This document shows positions 34,591-48,291 of a stretch of DNA of 64,000 nt, piece after piece. The stretch's first letter is position 1; every line of letters starts with the position of its first letter. A program made the translations under genes and the position numbers. The stretch spans positions 124,001 to 188,000 of the forward strand of contig JASJFT010000033.1 of NCBI GenBank assembly GCA_030770425.1. Direction: 5' to 3'. The notes under the pieces were generated by a model. The model was not told the origin of the DNA. It worked only from the letters and a program-made list of their open reading frames with translations, and ran no database searches. The DNA is from Darksidea phi. Lineage: Eukaryota > Ascomycota > Dothideomycetes > Pleosporales > Lentitheciaceae.

Positions 34591-35782
34591 GGGCGGCGAG
34601 CTGCGGTGACGAAATGCGAGGTCGCGCCCATAGCGGAGGGCTGCCTCTTATGTGAGTACGGGGAAAGCGGCTAGTGAACTGTAAGCGGTCGGAGGGGGGC
34701 GGATTGGTGGCCCGGTGAGTGTCGATGTGATGCAGCCCGACCCGCGTCGAGGGAGCTGTCTCTCCCGCGGTCAACGCTTTGGACGTGTTTGTCGTCAAGC
34801 TTTCACCGTTGCCCGTTTGGGACTAGCGTCGAATGAAGAAGCCTCAGCACGTGACCTCACCCGACGACCAAAGGAAGATGCGCGCTTACCCCCGACCTCG
34901 AGAGACGCCGATGCGCCGGAGATGGAGATGAGGGATCAAGGCGTGCCATTTCATCGTCAGCGACCAATGTTTCCGTGTCTCGACACCTATGACTTAAAGT
35001 ACACAGCATCGAGTAGGGCTTGCGGCTCGGGCCAGGGTGCAGGGGGACCTTGTGCCGCCGTGCTCGTGCAAACAGCCACACTAGATGGCGGTAGACGGAC
35101 GAGCGAAGGGACCATGGCGGCGCAGACGGCGTCACGGTTCATGTACTTTGGTACTCGGTGGCCCGCGGTGCAGCAGCGCGACTAACAGGCTGCATGGGCG
35201 GGATAGCCAATCCCCATCCAAGACACCTGCCCCCTCCCCGGACCGGCTCAGGGGCATCGATGCAGGCTGAGTGAACGATGCGAGCTTGTTGATGCGGCGA
35301 CCAAGATAGCGCATTTGAAACCAACGAGCAGCATGTGCCATAGCGAATCGCAGGCCGGCGGGTTGAGTGGCTCCCGTAAGCTGGCCTAGGTGCGTGTCTC
35401 CATTCAGGAAATCGCATCTCCTCCATTGCCGATCATTCACCTTGGCGGCGTCCGTACTCAAACGCAAGTTAGAAAACACTCTTCCCACATGCACCCACCG
35501 CTGCCACCTCCGCCCTCTGTTCTTCGTACGCACGCACGCCCGCCTCGATCCGTCTTCCCGCCGTCCCCTCTTCCCCGTTCACGCCTTCGCAAGACATGCA
35601 CGCCGCCAAGTGCTGATCCCTAGCTCGACTAGCCGCCAGAATCCCCCAGCCCCGACGGCTTCGTTCCAGCACCCCGAGCCGGCGTCGCACGCTGCTGTCC
35701 GCGTCCATAGTCTGCAGGGCGAATGCGTCTCTGAGCGGCGCTGGCACTTGATTGACGTCGCCCTCGGTGCGAACCCGCCACC
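34591..35782. promoter_or_regulatory. 1.2-kb divergent promoter region of KOG1 and TEA1
   Basis: GC-rich, with overlapping open frames on both strands that show only composition bias. The part from about 35490 to 35660 is C-rich, like the leader of the plus-strand gene. No specific site is assigned. Confidence 0.45.
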
Positions 35783-38700
35783 ATGTCGTTTCTCTTCGGA
35801 AAGAAGTCCAAGCAGCAGAACAATGCGCTGCCACCCGCGACTCGAGACATCTCTTCCTCGTCCGGCCCCCCAGCGAACGGCGCAGGCGGTCGCGTCGGCC
35901 CGTCGTCGCAAACTCCCACGCCGGGCGCATCCGTAAACAACTCGCTCAATAATTTGCAGTCACTGGGCAATGCGCCAGGCCCTACGGTGAGCTCAGGGCC
36001 CGGGCCCGAGCAGAAGGCACTGCGCGAGCGAGCAGACACAGCAGATGTAGGTCCAGCGCTCTTTCACACACCACAGGAATCGCTAACAGGGCGCCGTAGG
36101 GTGCACGACCTCGCGGGAACCCCCAGGATTCTCCATACCCGTGGTCCTTTCGACGTCTTAACTTCACCACCACGGCCGCGCCATTCCCGCGCTATGGCGC
36201 CGCCATCAACGCAAACGCCAGCAAGGACGGCTTGATCTACATAATGGGAGGCCTGGTGGCCGGACAAAGTGTCAAGGGAGACCTGTGGGTCGCTGAGATG
36301 GGCAACGGGAGCATGGCGTGTTACCCAATATCCACAACCGGCGACGGCCCCGGGCCCAGAGTCGGCCATGCCAGTCTTCTCGTCGGCAACGCTTTCATCG
36401 TCTTCGGCGGCGACACGAAGCTGGACGAGAACGACGATTTGGACGACACCCTGTACCTATTGAATACATGTACGTCCCAGAAGGGAAATGCAGAAGGAAG
36501 AGTACTGACAGTCGCAGCCACAAAACACTGGTCGAGAGCATTACCCCAAGGCCCAAGGCCAACGGGTCGCTACGGGCATACGCTGAACATTCTAGGGTCC
36601 AAGATTTACATTTTCGGCGGCCAGGTGGAGGGCTTCTTTTTTAATGACCTAGTGGCCTTCGACCTCAACTCTCTCCAGTCTTCCACAAGCCGCTGGGAGG
36701 TTCTGCTCCCCAATACCAACAAGGACGGAGTGGTTTCATCCCCTCAGGTCCGCGCACCGCCCGCGCGAACAAATCACTCCGTCGTCACCTGGAATGACAA
36801 GCTCTTTCTGTTTGGAGGGACAGATGGCGTCAATTGGTTCAACGACGTGTGGACCTACGATCCTCGCACCAATTCTTGGACTGAGCTCGATTGTATAGGC
36901 TACATTCCGGTCTCACGAGAAGGACACTCCGCAACCCTCGTCAACGATACCATGTACATCTTCGGTGGTCGCACCCAGGAGGGCGTTGATCTTGGAGACC
37001 TGGCGGCCTTTCGAATATCCTCACGGCGATGGTACATGTTCCAGAACATGGGCCACTCTCCATCCGCACGGTCTGGACACAGCATGACTGCGTACGGGAA
37101 ACATGTCATCGTCATGGCCGGTGAACCATCATCTTCCATTGCGGACAAGAGCGAATTGAGCCTTGCATACATTCTGGATACTTCTAAGATTAGATATCCG
37201 CCCAATGAAGCACCTCCGGCGCAACAAGGATTGAATGCACCCAGGAAGCTCAGTGGCGGCGAAAGAAGCAACATCCCCCTAGGCAAGACGGGTTCACCGC
37301 CCAATCGTCAAAGTGTGCTGCCTGGCCCAGAACAACCGAGGCCGCAAGATGCTTTGGTAAACGGATCGCGGTTACCGCGTGTCGCTGGACAAGCACCTTC
37401 TGGGCCTCCTCCACTTCAACAAGCCCCTCAGCCCAGAGCCAACGGACCAAATAACGGTCCCGGCTCTAGAAGCAGGACGCCCACGAAGGGCGAAAGAACT
37501 TATGGCCCGCCCGTAGATACAACAAGGGCCGCTTCATTCGACCGCGAGAATTTGTCGCCAAGTTCCAGAGGAAGTCCTTCAAACATTGAAATGCAGGGCC
37601 AGCCACTCAAAGAGAAAGCCATGGCCGGCTCCCGGAAGGCATCGGACGCGACCAGCCAGCGGGAACCAAAAGAATCGATGGACACTTCGCGGTCGGGGAG
37701 CCTCCTGTCCCGTAACACTTCGAAGTCACATCGACCACAACATTCGCTCGAAAGCGTGGAACAGGACACGCCAAAGCGATCAATGGACATTCAGCATCGA
37801 GGTACGAGCCGAGAGACTGATCAACGACCGATTGATAGTGGGCTCGGCGCGTCTCCCGCCTTGACCCAGCAGAATGATGAGCTACTTAGAGAGCTTGAGA
37901 CGGCCAAGAGTCGCAATGCGTGGTATGCATCGGAGTTGGCGCTTGCTCGCAAGGCAGGATACAATCCGGGGTCAGCAACGAGTCCTATATTCAACGAGCA
38001 GGCGGCGGATGCATTCGGCGATGAAGACCGACCACTTTTTGAAGCGTTGCTCAAGATGAAAGCTGAACTAGAACGGGTTCAGAACTCGATCAAGGTCCAG
38101 GGAGCAGATGCGGCCAGGCGGATTGGGGAGGTTGAAAGGCAACGTGATGCAGCTATCAGTGAAGCAATCTACGCGAAAGCAAAATTGGCAGCTCACGGCG
38201 GTGGCAGTCAAGCTGGCACACCTCAGCCCGATGGTGCCAGAAGTACCGCGACGCCTGATATGGATCGAGTCGCTGACATTAACCGTCGGTTAGCAGGCTC
38301 GTTGGCCGCGCAGAGTGAGCTTGCCGCCAAGGTCGACAAACTCACGGTCGAGATTGAGGCTGAGCGCAGAGCGAAACAGTTGGCCGACGACACCGCGGAG
38401 GCTGCCCAGAAGCGCGTTCAAGAGCTCGACTCTACACGACAAAAGAATGCTGCAGAGTTTGAGGAGTTGCGAGCTGCATTGCATGAGACTGAGCGGATAG
38501 CAAGAGAAGCATCGGTAACTGCAGCTGAAGCTGAAGCATCGTCGAAGCTCCTCGCTGTGGACAAGAGTGAACTAAGCGCCAAGCTCGCCAAAGCTACCGA
38601 AGAGTCGCGGAACCACACCATTGTCCTTAAGTCGCTCCGTGATGCTCTTTCGGCTTCTTCGGACAAGTCCACTTTGCTCGAAAAGAAGCTGGAGGAGGAA

Positions 38701-40374
38701 AGGTACCAAAAGGAGAGCCTACGACAGAAGATGGCGCAGCTGCGTGCAGAGCACGAAGATCGAACCACTGAGCTAGAAGCTGCATCAGAAAAGCTGCGCG
38801 ATGCTGAGGAGCTAGCCGAAAAGTATGCAGAAGAAGCGCGTCTTCATCGACAGGCTGTTCTCTCCGGTCTGGGTCAGATGGCCAATCGCGACGTCGACAA
38901 CGACGCCACTGCGTCAGATGAACGTGTTGCAATTCTTACGCAGCAGGTGGAAGCTGCGAACATCATGGTTCGCAAGAATCAAACAGCTGCCGACGCAGCA
39001 TCCGAGAAGCTTCGACGAGCAGAGGAACGAATTGCGGGCCTCGAAGCCTACCAAGAGCAATCAAGTCGCGAAGGTCTCACCATCCGCAAACAGCTACAAC
39101 AAGCCATGCGGGACATGCAGGCATCCGAAGCCGAGAAGGCCGAGTTTCACCAGCAGTACGAGCGGTTGCGACTGGAAAGCAATGCATTCGAGGTTCAACT
39201 GAAGACTCTGAAGAATCTCCTAGAGGAACGGGGCGTTACTGCTGTTGATGCACGCCGCTCGAGGGTTCTGGATAGTCCCAGCTCAAGATTCGGTACTCCG
39301 GAGCTCAATCGCGTCCGCGAACTGGAACAGCAAATCGACTCAATGAGCAAGGCCCACGAGGAGCTGCGGACTGCTTTCGAATTGCGCGAGCACGATGTTA
39401 GCAAAGAGTGGGAGGAGAAACTGCAAGCACTGCATAACGATCATCAGGCTGCTGTCAAATACCTCCGGGGCACCGAGAAGATGCTCACGAAGATGAAGCA
39501 AGAACTGGACCGCTACAAGAACGAGAAAGCGAAACTGGAAGAAGAACTCGCGTCGACGCGGCAGGCATCTCGAAGCCCTGCGAAAGCGCAGTCCGCCGAA
39601 TGGGAGGCAGAGCGAGCATCCCTTCGCACCGAACTTGCCACCGTACAAGAGAACATGAGAGCTACAGTAACTAAGCTCGAAGGGCAGCTTGCCACACTCC
39701 AGTCCGAGCTCGCTTCTGCTCGTCAGGAAGCAGAAGCAGCTGCGAGGCGTGCAAAGTCTGCGGAATCATCCGCAGAAGAGTCACGCAACGATCTCGAAAC
39801 CCTACGTCGCAACAATGCAGATTTAGAACAACGCGCTCGCGAGGCTGAAACTCGCGTGCAGATGTTTCTCGATCAGTTTGAGACGTCTGTCGACAACTAT
39901 CGCCGCCAGTCTCAAGTTCCGGCTGAAGCCGTGAACGGCGGTCATGGGCATCGTCGCGCACAAGATAGCGTCGCTTCTGGGGACTCCATGTACAGCGATA
40001 ACGATGGCTCTAGTACACCAGAGGGCAATGCACCCAATTCCGCAGCGACCCGTAACTCTATGGCACTCGACAATCTGGCGTCCGAGCTAGATGCTCTGCG
40101 GAGTCATTGGGAGACAACGAATAAAGCATATCGACTGAGCGACCGTTTCGACTTCGAACGCACTCCTACGAGTGAGAAGGGCGAGTTGACAGAAAGCCTT
40201 TCGCAGTGGAGACAACGGATGGATATGGACGACGACGATGGTGACATCAAGGAAATTGAGAAGAATCCTATGCAGGCCCAGGTGCTGTCGTCTACGTCTG
40301 TGCCCGGGCCAGCGCCCTCCGCTACGATGACGGCTCCAGCACCTTCGGGGCCTGGTGGCACTACCATGATTTAA
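35783..40374 (+). CDS. TEA1: kelch-repeat and coiled-coil cell polarity protein, Tea1/Kel1-like
   Basis: Three exons: 35783-36046, 36127-36469 and 36518-40374, 1487 residues. The start gives MSFLFGKKSKQQN. The first splice restores the conserved entry DSPYPWSFRRLNFTTTAAPF followed by PRYGAAINA; the second (48 nt, in frame) joins LYLLNTS to TKHWSRALP. Six kelch blades follow: IYIMGGL, FIVFGGDT, IYIFGGQVEGFFFNDL, LFLFGGTDGVNWFNDVWTYD, MYIFGGRTQEG, and a last one at VIVMAGE. A Ser/Pro-rich linker precedes about 700 residues of heptad-rich coiled coil (ELETAKSRNAWYASELALAR onward). Tea1/Kel proteins sit at cell ends and, in filamentous fungi, at hyphal tips, where they link microtubules to polarity sites. 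The order and size match. Alternative splicing within the 80-nt first intron cannot be excluded. Confidence 0.93.
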
Positions 40375-41490
40375 AAACGGTTAATCTGGCGGGGGGTTTC
40401 TTTTTCTTTCGGCACGCAAAAAAACACTCCAGCAGCTTCTTCCGGCTTTGAGGGGGATGGACCGGCGATTTTATATTGGACTGGCGCTGGACGGCCTTTT
40501 TCAACCCGGGGGTCTCCCTGCTTAACTTTTCTTCTGCTTTATCGCTCTTGCGAGGGCTGTTTCTTCTTTTTCCGCGTATTATACCATGTTCTTTTATGCC
40601 TGTTCCGCGCCCTGAGCACTTCTATTCCATACCCTCGCTAATCAGTTCTTTTGTACCCTTGTCCTTCTTGGGTCTTGGTGTATGCCAGCTGTTTTAGTGG
40701 TGGGGCGTTCAGTGTTTCTCATTTTGAGAGGTTTGTAGGGTCTGCTTGGGCTTTTGCGGGATATCACCTCAGTGTGAATGTTTTGTGTTTAATGATTAGC
40801 GTAGGGCGGAGATGAGAAGATAGGGTATGAAATGCCACTTTTTTGTTCTTTGGGATGTTCCGTGACGTCGATGAACTACCTCCTGTTCCGTGTTTGTACG
40901 GTGTCCTGAATTGGCCTGGAGACGCTTGACTAGGCAAACGTCAGCAAAAGTGAGGCTTCATAGACGTTCAATTTAGTACTTGGTCTGGGTAGCCAGTGGT
41001 GTCTCTGGCGAATGATGTCATCAGATCACGACACTCGACCACCATAAACCATCAAGGCTCCAGCCCGGGATACTTGTTTAGCAAAGTCCACAGATATTGG
41101 TAGGGCAATTCGTATGTGATCCTCCATGTGGGCAGATGCAGGGTATGTCCAGGCTTCTGCGGCCTGGACGCGTTTCTAGCGTGAGGGGCGCGCGTGTCTG
41201 CCTGGAGGATCGCAGGCAGCATCACGACAGCTTCGCGAAAACAGGTGACGCCGCGCCGTTCACGCTCTTTACGGTTTCTCGTGACGCTCTTTAATATGAG
41301 ATGGCTTTTTCCCGCTCTCTTAATATAAAAAGCGACGCGCTGTCTGCACCTACCGCTTCTGACCTATACACTTCTGTCTCGGCTGCACTGCTCTTTACTT
41401 AAGCAAGCCACCACCACTCACCTTCGTGTTCCCTCTCCACACCTTGATTTGCGTTTCGTTGGACGTCTTACATCGAGACGATTCACATCC
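40375..41490. other. intergenic with promoter of the ankyrin gene
   Basis: The left half is T-rich 3' flank of TEA1. A TATA-like AATATAAAA at 41322-41330, followed by a C/T-rich leader with CACC and CTCTC words, precedes the ATG at 41491. No gene seen. Confidence 0.5.
41322..41330 (+). promoter_or_regulatory. TATA box candidate
   Basis: AATATAAAA lies about 160 bp before the ankyrin gene's ATG. A second similar word, TTTAATATGA, lies 30 bp upstream, after the same CTCTT context. Confidence 0.5.
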
Positions 41491-44400
41491 ATGGCTATGC
41501 CGTCTACACTCCCCGAGGTGCCGGTCAAACACGCCAGCTTCATCGAGCACGTCTCAGCTCACCCCGACACACCGCTGCCAGAGCTTTTGGAGCCGTACAA
41601 AAAATATGACGCCAAGCTCCGCGAGGTGTTTGCTCAGGAGCCCCATCATCCGGCCTTAGCTGACCCACATTTGAATGTTCTCCCTGTCTTTGACGGGAAC
41701 GAGAAGGATGTCAAGATTAAGGCTCGGGATTTGGGAAGCGAGTCTACGGAAGAGAAGGAGCGGTATGTCATGCCTCTTGACGAGAAAGACAGGCGTCCTA
41801 CTGGCTCGCCAGCTATCGTTCAAAACATCAAGGAGTTTCAACAAAACTTCGCTGTCTTCTGCGAGTCGTCGCTTGTCGATCTGGACTGGAGCAATGTCGT
41901 TGCTGCTGGGTCATCGGTCGTCACCTGTCTCCTACCCGTTCCTGACAAGCACAAGAAGTCGAAGCGAGCTCTGCGCCGGTACTACCACGAGATGGTAGCC
42001 CCTGCATCGGATGTCGACCTCTTCCTTTACGGTCTGAGCGAGGAGGACGCCACAAAGAAGATCATCGAGATCGAGCAGCGTGTCAAGGACAGCATCCTAA
42101 CTGAGACGACTACGATTCGCACCAAGAATGCCATTACTATCGCTAGCCAGTATCCAACCCGTCACATACAGATCGTGCTTCGAATGTACAAATCAGTATC
42201 CGAGATCCTCACCGGCTTCGACGTCGACTGTTCGTGTGCTGCCTACGATGGGAAGCAGGTCTGGGCTGCGCCGCGAGCGTTGACAGCCTACATGACGCAG
42301 ACTAACACCATTGATCTCACACGTCGCTCACCCTCATACGAGAGCCGTCTTTCCAAGTACTCACATCGTGGTTTTGAGATCTATTGGCCTCTTCTAGACC
42401 GCTCACGTATCGACCCTACTATCTTTGAGAGAAACTTTGCCCGCACTGTCGGTTTAGCAAGGCTCCTCGTTTTAGAGCGCCTTCCATCGAAGAATGAACG
42501 CGAGGCATACATGGATGAGCGCAGAAAAGAGCGAGGACGGCCTGAGATCAATCGTTTTTATAGATATAACGGGCAAGATAACATCAAGGAGAAGTATGAA
42601 GATGAAGTTGCTGAGTGGGTGTCCCAGGAGGAGGTGAGCGACTATCGTGAGTATCCATTCTATGTAGGCTCTACACCTACTAATGAGCCCAGACACATTC
42701 ACTATCCCCTACGGTCCCAAGTACCATGCGAAGAAGATTGAGAAGCTACTTTACACCAAGGACCTCTTGCTCAATGCAGAGTGGAACGTGAAGGACCGGG
42801 AGGTCAACCTTCATCGCCACCCTGCCTTCTTCGGATACGCAGAGGACATCATCCACGATTGCTGCGGTTTCTGTCCCAAGCCAGTGACCCCGGAAGAGCA
42901 CGACGTTGCAGAGGAAGAGGCCAAGATCTACGTGTCCGGTGAAATCTGCTTCATCAGAGATGATCCTGGACGACAGGCTATTGGTTCCTTCAATCCGATT
43001 ACGGACGACGATTGGACCGAGATGGCGTATGTTGGAAACACTGAACGGTTGTGCGAGGCGATTATTGACCAAGATGTGGATCATGTGGAGGATTGGCTGT
43101 CGCAGGAAGGCTCAGACCCTAACTGTCGTGATTATAGTCAGTTATTTGCACCTTGTTACACTCACGCCCTGTTACTAACGTTCCGCAGCTGGCCGCACTC
43201 CTCTACACCTTGCCGTCATGTCTTCTTCTTCCGAAATCGTGCGAATCCTCATCGATCATGGCGCTCGTCTTGTTGCCCGTCTTGCGGACGGGAGAACCGC
43301 ACTTCATCTTGCCGCCGCCCGTGGTGATGTGGAGATGGTGAAGATGATTTTGGACAAGAGTGAGGCGAACGAGGAGGAGGAAGCTAAAAAAGAAGACATT
43401 CGAAAGCAAGCAAGAATGGCAGCTAGGGAGGGCAAGGACGAAGCATCAATTCACGATACGAAGCTGACTGCCACTAACGAGGACAGTGATCTGGAAGTGG
43501 TCGAAAAAGGAGAAGATGAGAGCGATGAGAATGATGAAGGCATCCGCTCCACAACCACCGGATCTTTTGTTAAGGTCAAGGACGCAGACAAGAAGGTCCA
43601 AGAATTCATACCCGAGGAAGAGGAAGACGAACCCGACGTCTATGATGTGAACGTTCTGGCCTGGGACACCAAATGCTCACCGCTTCACCTGGCCATCCTG
43701 GGTGGTCACATCGACGTTGTCAAGGAGCTGGTCGAAAACCATGGGGCCGACATCCTCCTGCCAATCAAGCTCTTGAATGACTACGACAAGTCACCCCGAG
43801 GCGCCATCCTCACCCTTGTTCTAGCTTTGAACCTACCATTGGAAGAGGCGAAGGCCATGACCAAAACCCTCCTACAACTCGGTGCTTCCTCGGCACAAGC
43901 TGACACGAAGCAAACCACTGCCCTTCACTACATCTCTACTGCAAAGCCTGAGATCCTTGAAACTCTGGTAGAATTCGACGAGCCAGCAGTCAAGCGTGCG
44001 ATTAATCATCTTGCCGTCGCTGGATCCATGTGGAGCCCATCTGCATCAAGCCCGTTGATGAGTGCCATCTCCAAGAAGAACACCCTTGCTGCACTGAAGC
44101 TGCTCGATGCTGGTGCTGCAACTAACATTGATTTCAAGGATTGGTTGAAGTCGGTGGAAGCCCAATACGACAGTGTCCATACTCACAACTCCGAGCAGAA
44201 CAAGAGCGACTTCGAGCGAGATGTTGAGCAACCGATCATTTTGGCGGTCCAGAACGAGTTGCCTGAAGTTGTGGCTCAACTCTTGGAGAGGGGAGCGGAC
44301 CCGAACACCCTTACTAAGTCTACCAAGCAGAACCTTGCGAATACATGGTATGACGCACGACATTATACGAGAATGTGCTAACTTGTGCGCAGTGAGAAAC

Positions 44401-47358
44401 TCCTCTTTCCAAGACAACTCTACAAATTGATACAATATGCGATATATGTGTTCTTCTTTATCATGGAAATTGCTAATTACTTCCTCCGCGTAGATTACCG
44501 TCAAAACAGCAGTCCGATGTATACACTTCTGGACCTTGTCCGCGAGAAAATCAAGAGCTTGGAGAACTACCAGGGCGAAGACGCACCTAGCATTCCTCAT
44601 ATCATGTTGAAGGAGGGCGTCAATTACTTGTCCAAGTTCGATGAGGGGTCCTACCAATGGTTTGCGGCCAAGGGGCAGGTGGATGCTGCTCGGAGCCAGG
44701 ACAAGCGCAACATGGACAATTACGAGAAACAACTGAAAGAGTACGATGAACGTGAAGGCGTTGAAGAAAAGAAGGATGCTCTTGAAGCTTTGTGGAAACA
44801 GTTCGTCTCGCTCGAGAAGTTATTACTTGACAAAGGCGCGAAGACTTTCCGGGAACTCCATCCGGACACTATTGACAGCCAAGTCCGAGACCACGCCCAC
44901 ATTCCCTACACCCCGTCCCCACCCAAGCCTTTCGAGATCAAATTTGATTTTCGCACCCATGACATGACCGATGAAAATCGAGAAGGCTACCTGAAGCTGT
45001 ATGTTTACTTCTCGGGATATGAGCCCTCTTTTAACACCACTGTAGGTTCCAAGCTGCCTGGGATGGTGATCTTGATACGATCAAATCGTTGACTCGTACG
45101 TAATTCCGTGGTACAGACCACATCACAATTCGCAAGACAACGCAACATACAAGCTTAGCGTCGACGCCCCTTTAGATGAGCTTTGCTGACTTTGTTCCCC
45201 TACATGTAGTCGCTCCATGGGGTATCTCTAACAACACACCGTTGAAAATCACAGTCCGGGACAGGGATTGTTATTCCCCATTCCACCTCGCAGTCCTTCG
45301 TGGTCACCTTGATGTCGCACGCGCTATCGTCGAAATCTCGTTCGCTCAGTATCAGCTGCCCGATGAAGAGCAACCAAAGACATATCGGATTGGCGATGAA
45401 AATGACGATCATGTGAACGCGTCCAACGAAGTGGCTGTGTATTCGGAGATTGTTGATGACAAATTTACTATCGAGAACATTGGCGAAGTGGCTACCCAAG
45501 TCAAGAGCACGACATCACCCCTTGCGTATGTTTCGTGGGTTTTCCCTGTCTGGAAATACGTGCAATGCTTCCTTCCAGACAAGAAGTTCACCTGTGGTAT
45601 GGACAACCGCGAGATTGACGAGCTGAAGAGTTTTTTCAGCCTCCAATCGTGGGCTATCGTTGCCAATGACAGGCCTCTCTTTTCCTTCCTTCTCGATCTT
45701 GATGTCGAATGGACGGATCGCCTTGCGATAATGTTGGATGGTTCTTCTGGTATACCATCATTCGCCGAAACCGATTTTGAGCTTGCTATCAGGTATGGTC
45801 GGATTGATCTGTTGGCTGAAATGATTAAGCATGGTGGCGCCGGCATGGAGCTATCATCGCTCGTCAAGAAGTCGGGGGTGAAGTATCGCGAGAAACCGAA
45901 ATATTACCAAGGTTTAAGCGTGAGTATAGTCGCGCCAAAACACCAATATTCATGCTAATACATCTGCCATAGGTGCATGGTAAGAAACGATCGGATTGGG
46001 TTTCTGCTGCTCGTGGGACGTTTAACCGGAGAGTTGCTGATTCCAAACCACCGCTCCTGCGGGCTGCTTTTGAGGGGAGCCTTCAGAGCGTGGAATGGCT
46101 CCTGAGTGATACGCCTTCGCGCCATTACCTTGACTTTGCCGAAGCCTACAAGAACGACAAGTTGATCTCGCATCTAAATCAGAATGCTGGTGGCTTCGGG
46201 AAGGTGCTCCGCACATGGCTTGATGCCCGACGTAAGCTCACAATTCTCCTTGTGTACTATTCACGACTAACCTCTACAGACGAACTCGCTCTACATTGCG
46301 CTGTAATGGCGAAGCCACGTCCAGAGACTTCGAAATTAATACAGTACCTGATCCAAGCTATGCCGGAGGCGTTTGAAGCCAAATCAGCCGACGGATATAC
46401 CCCTCTTGCTCTCGCATTTTCCCTCCATCGACTGGACGCTGCGAAGATCCTCATCGACGCTGGCGCTAACCAGACCGCACGTGACAACAGTGGCAACAAC
46501 ATCATCCACCTCTTGCTCTGCCCGGTTAACTCTGGTCTCTACGGTCAGAACAAGGCTGCAAATGATGAGAAGACCATTCAACCCTTGCTCGATCTCATCG
46601 ACAAGCGCCTGATTCCATACCTTCTCACCGAGCGCTCCTCTCGCCGGCCGGGCTCTCTCACACCCATCGCGAGCTGGCTGCGCTCTTCCAACACTGAAAA
46701 CGCTAACGTTCTCCGCGCCTTGCTCGATTTTGCTGAGCCGACTGGCAATGAGCATCTGGAGCTCTTGGATGCCTCCGGTGACACACCTCTCCATTACGTG
46801 GTCAAGGCCCAGAAACAGTCTTGGCTGAAGACGATCCTAGAACGTCGGCCGGACCTTCTCTACAACGAGAATTCCGTTGGGCGCACCCCTTACGAACTAG
46901 CTGAGGATGCCTACATCGCAGAACTCGTGCAAATCATGCCTGCAGGCTATGATGGCATGTTCTCGCACCGATATTACTATGCACAAAGCCTCCTCGCAGG
47001 TCTTTCCTCCCGGACCTTTGCTCCAGGTTACAAAGAACCGGAGTGCGTCAACAAAGAGAGCATCTGGCGGGTCTGCGACGAGTTCGTCAAGAAACATCCA
47101 GGAAGGAGGAAGCTAGTCAGCTTGCTAGATGCTAACGAGGTGGCAAAGAGGTTGGCGACTCGAAACAAAGCCGCACCGGTAACGAAGGGTGACGAGGGAA
47201 GTGAGGCTGGATCGGATGTTGAAGAGGATGACAGGAATTACGATGAGGTTAATCTGTGGTATGGATCTGCGCCTGCGAACCCTGAAGCGGCGGATAATGC
47301 GCAGTCTATGGATGGTTGTGGACAAGCATATCAGCTAGGGTATGACTACAGTGTTTGA
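41491..47358 (+). CDS. large ankyrin-repeat protein with N-terminal nucleotidyltransferase-like segment
   Basis: Eight exons: 41491-42646, 42693-43136, 43189-44347, 44393-44998, 45046-45095, 45210-45919, 45973-46231 and 46280-47358; 1820 residues, every junction phase-consistent. Residues 138-181 contain AAGSSVVTCLLP and SDVDLFLYGL, resembling the nucleotidyltransferase signature hG(G/S)...(D/E)h(D/E)h with G140/S141 and D174/D176, though the spacing is long. Ankyrin repeats follow: GRTPLHLAV, DGRTALHLAAARGDVEMVKM, CSPLHLAILGGHIDVVKELV, YSPFHLAVLRGHLDVARAIV, DGYTPLALAFSLHRLDAAKI, GDTPLHYVVKAQ. Charged linkers (EANEEEEAKKEDIRKQ) separate groups. Such long ankyrin proteins are conserved in filamentous ascomycetes without a known role. 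Exon 4 begins with an unusually hydrophobic, AT-rich 100 nt that may hide another intron. Exon 5 is only 50 nt. Confidence 0.85.
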
Positions 47359-48291
47359 GGCACGGGGATTGGCGGTTTGTCCTCTCATTGATAACGGGGA
47401 GTATTGGGAGTATGGCATGCGTTCGATCTCAGGCTTCTCTTGTGGCGTCGTGGGCAGATGGAAGTATACGAGATGAGCTCTTTGGGTTCTATCTAATGCG
47501 TTTACGGTAATGACTTTAAGATTCAAAACTCTCTTTATGAGAGGCTTATTGGTCTCTGCATAACTACCTTTTGCTTCTAGATGTACGCCTTGACATCCTG
47601 TGAAGACTTTTGCTCTTCAATTGTGCGCTGAGCTAGGATGCGCCGTGTCCAGTTCGGTTTCATCTAATGACGTAATCTTGGTGAACAAGCAGAAGCTTTT
47701 CAAGCAAGCGCTCCCTCAGTACGATCGCGGTGCTCTGTAACGTTTGGCTCCTGCCAAAGTAAAATCTACAATATTTATATTCAATCCTATTATCCTTTCA
47801 TGAGCTCCCTGCGCCAAGCCTCGTCTACTCGCTCTTCCCTATTTTCTCAACCCACGACAATGCTTCTTTTCACTCCAGTGAACGCTGCGCACGGGCTCTC
47901 CTCGACCGCACTCCACCCCTCACCTTCTTCACCGCTCGCAAAGAACAATACGATGAATAGGGCTGCTCTCACCGTACACCTGAAAGGTGGGGCTCGTATT
48001 GTACCTATTGGCAACAATCGCGGAGGTTTGGAGGGCCCCTGCTCAGCGCTCTGCGTTCTTTTAAGCCCTGCCTCTGCTGCGAGTTCGAGAGTTAAGCTTT
48101 TCTCTTCTTCCCTCTACTACAGCTGATCTGGTCCTTTCTTCGGTGCAGTTCTCTTCTTCGACACGGTGCTTCCTATACAGTAGGCGCTCCTTCACTGCCT
48201 TGACGGTATTCAATTCGATTGACGCCGGTCGTCACCCTACTAAAGCCTTACTCCTGCTTTCTGCTGAGACTGGTTCTCAGCTCTGGTCACT
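47359..48291. other. intergenic, promoter and leader of the next gene
   Basis: A TATA-like TATTTATATTC near 47774 is followed by a T/C-rich region. An ATG-started frame of 108 codons (47803 onward) with no domain lies in the probable leader and may be an upstream ORF or chance. Confidence 0.4.

Noticed and set aside
35367..35936. 189-codon plus-strand frame overlapping the TEA1 start
   Set aside because: Arg/Pro/Ser-rich composition typical of GC-rich leaders. It overlaps the well-supported TEA1 first exon in another frame.
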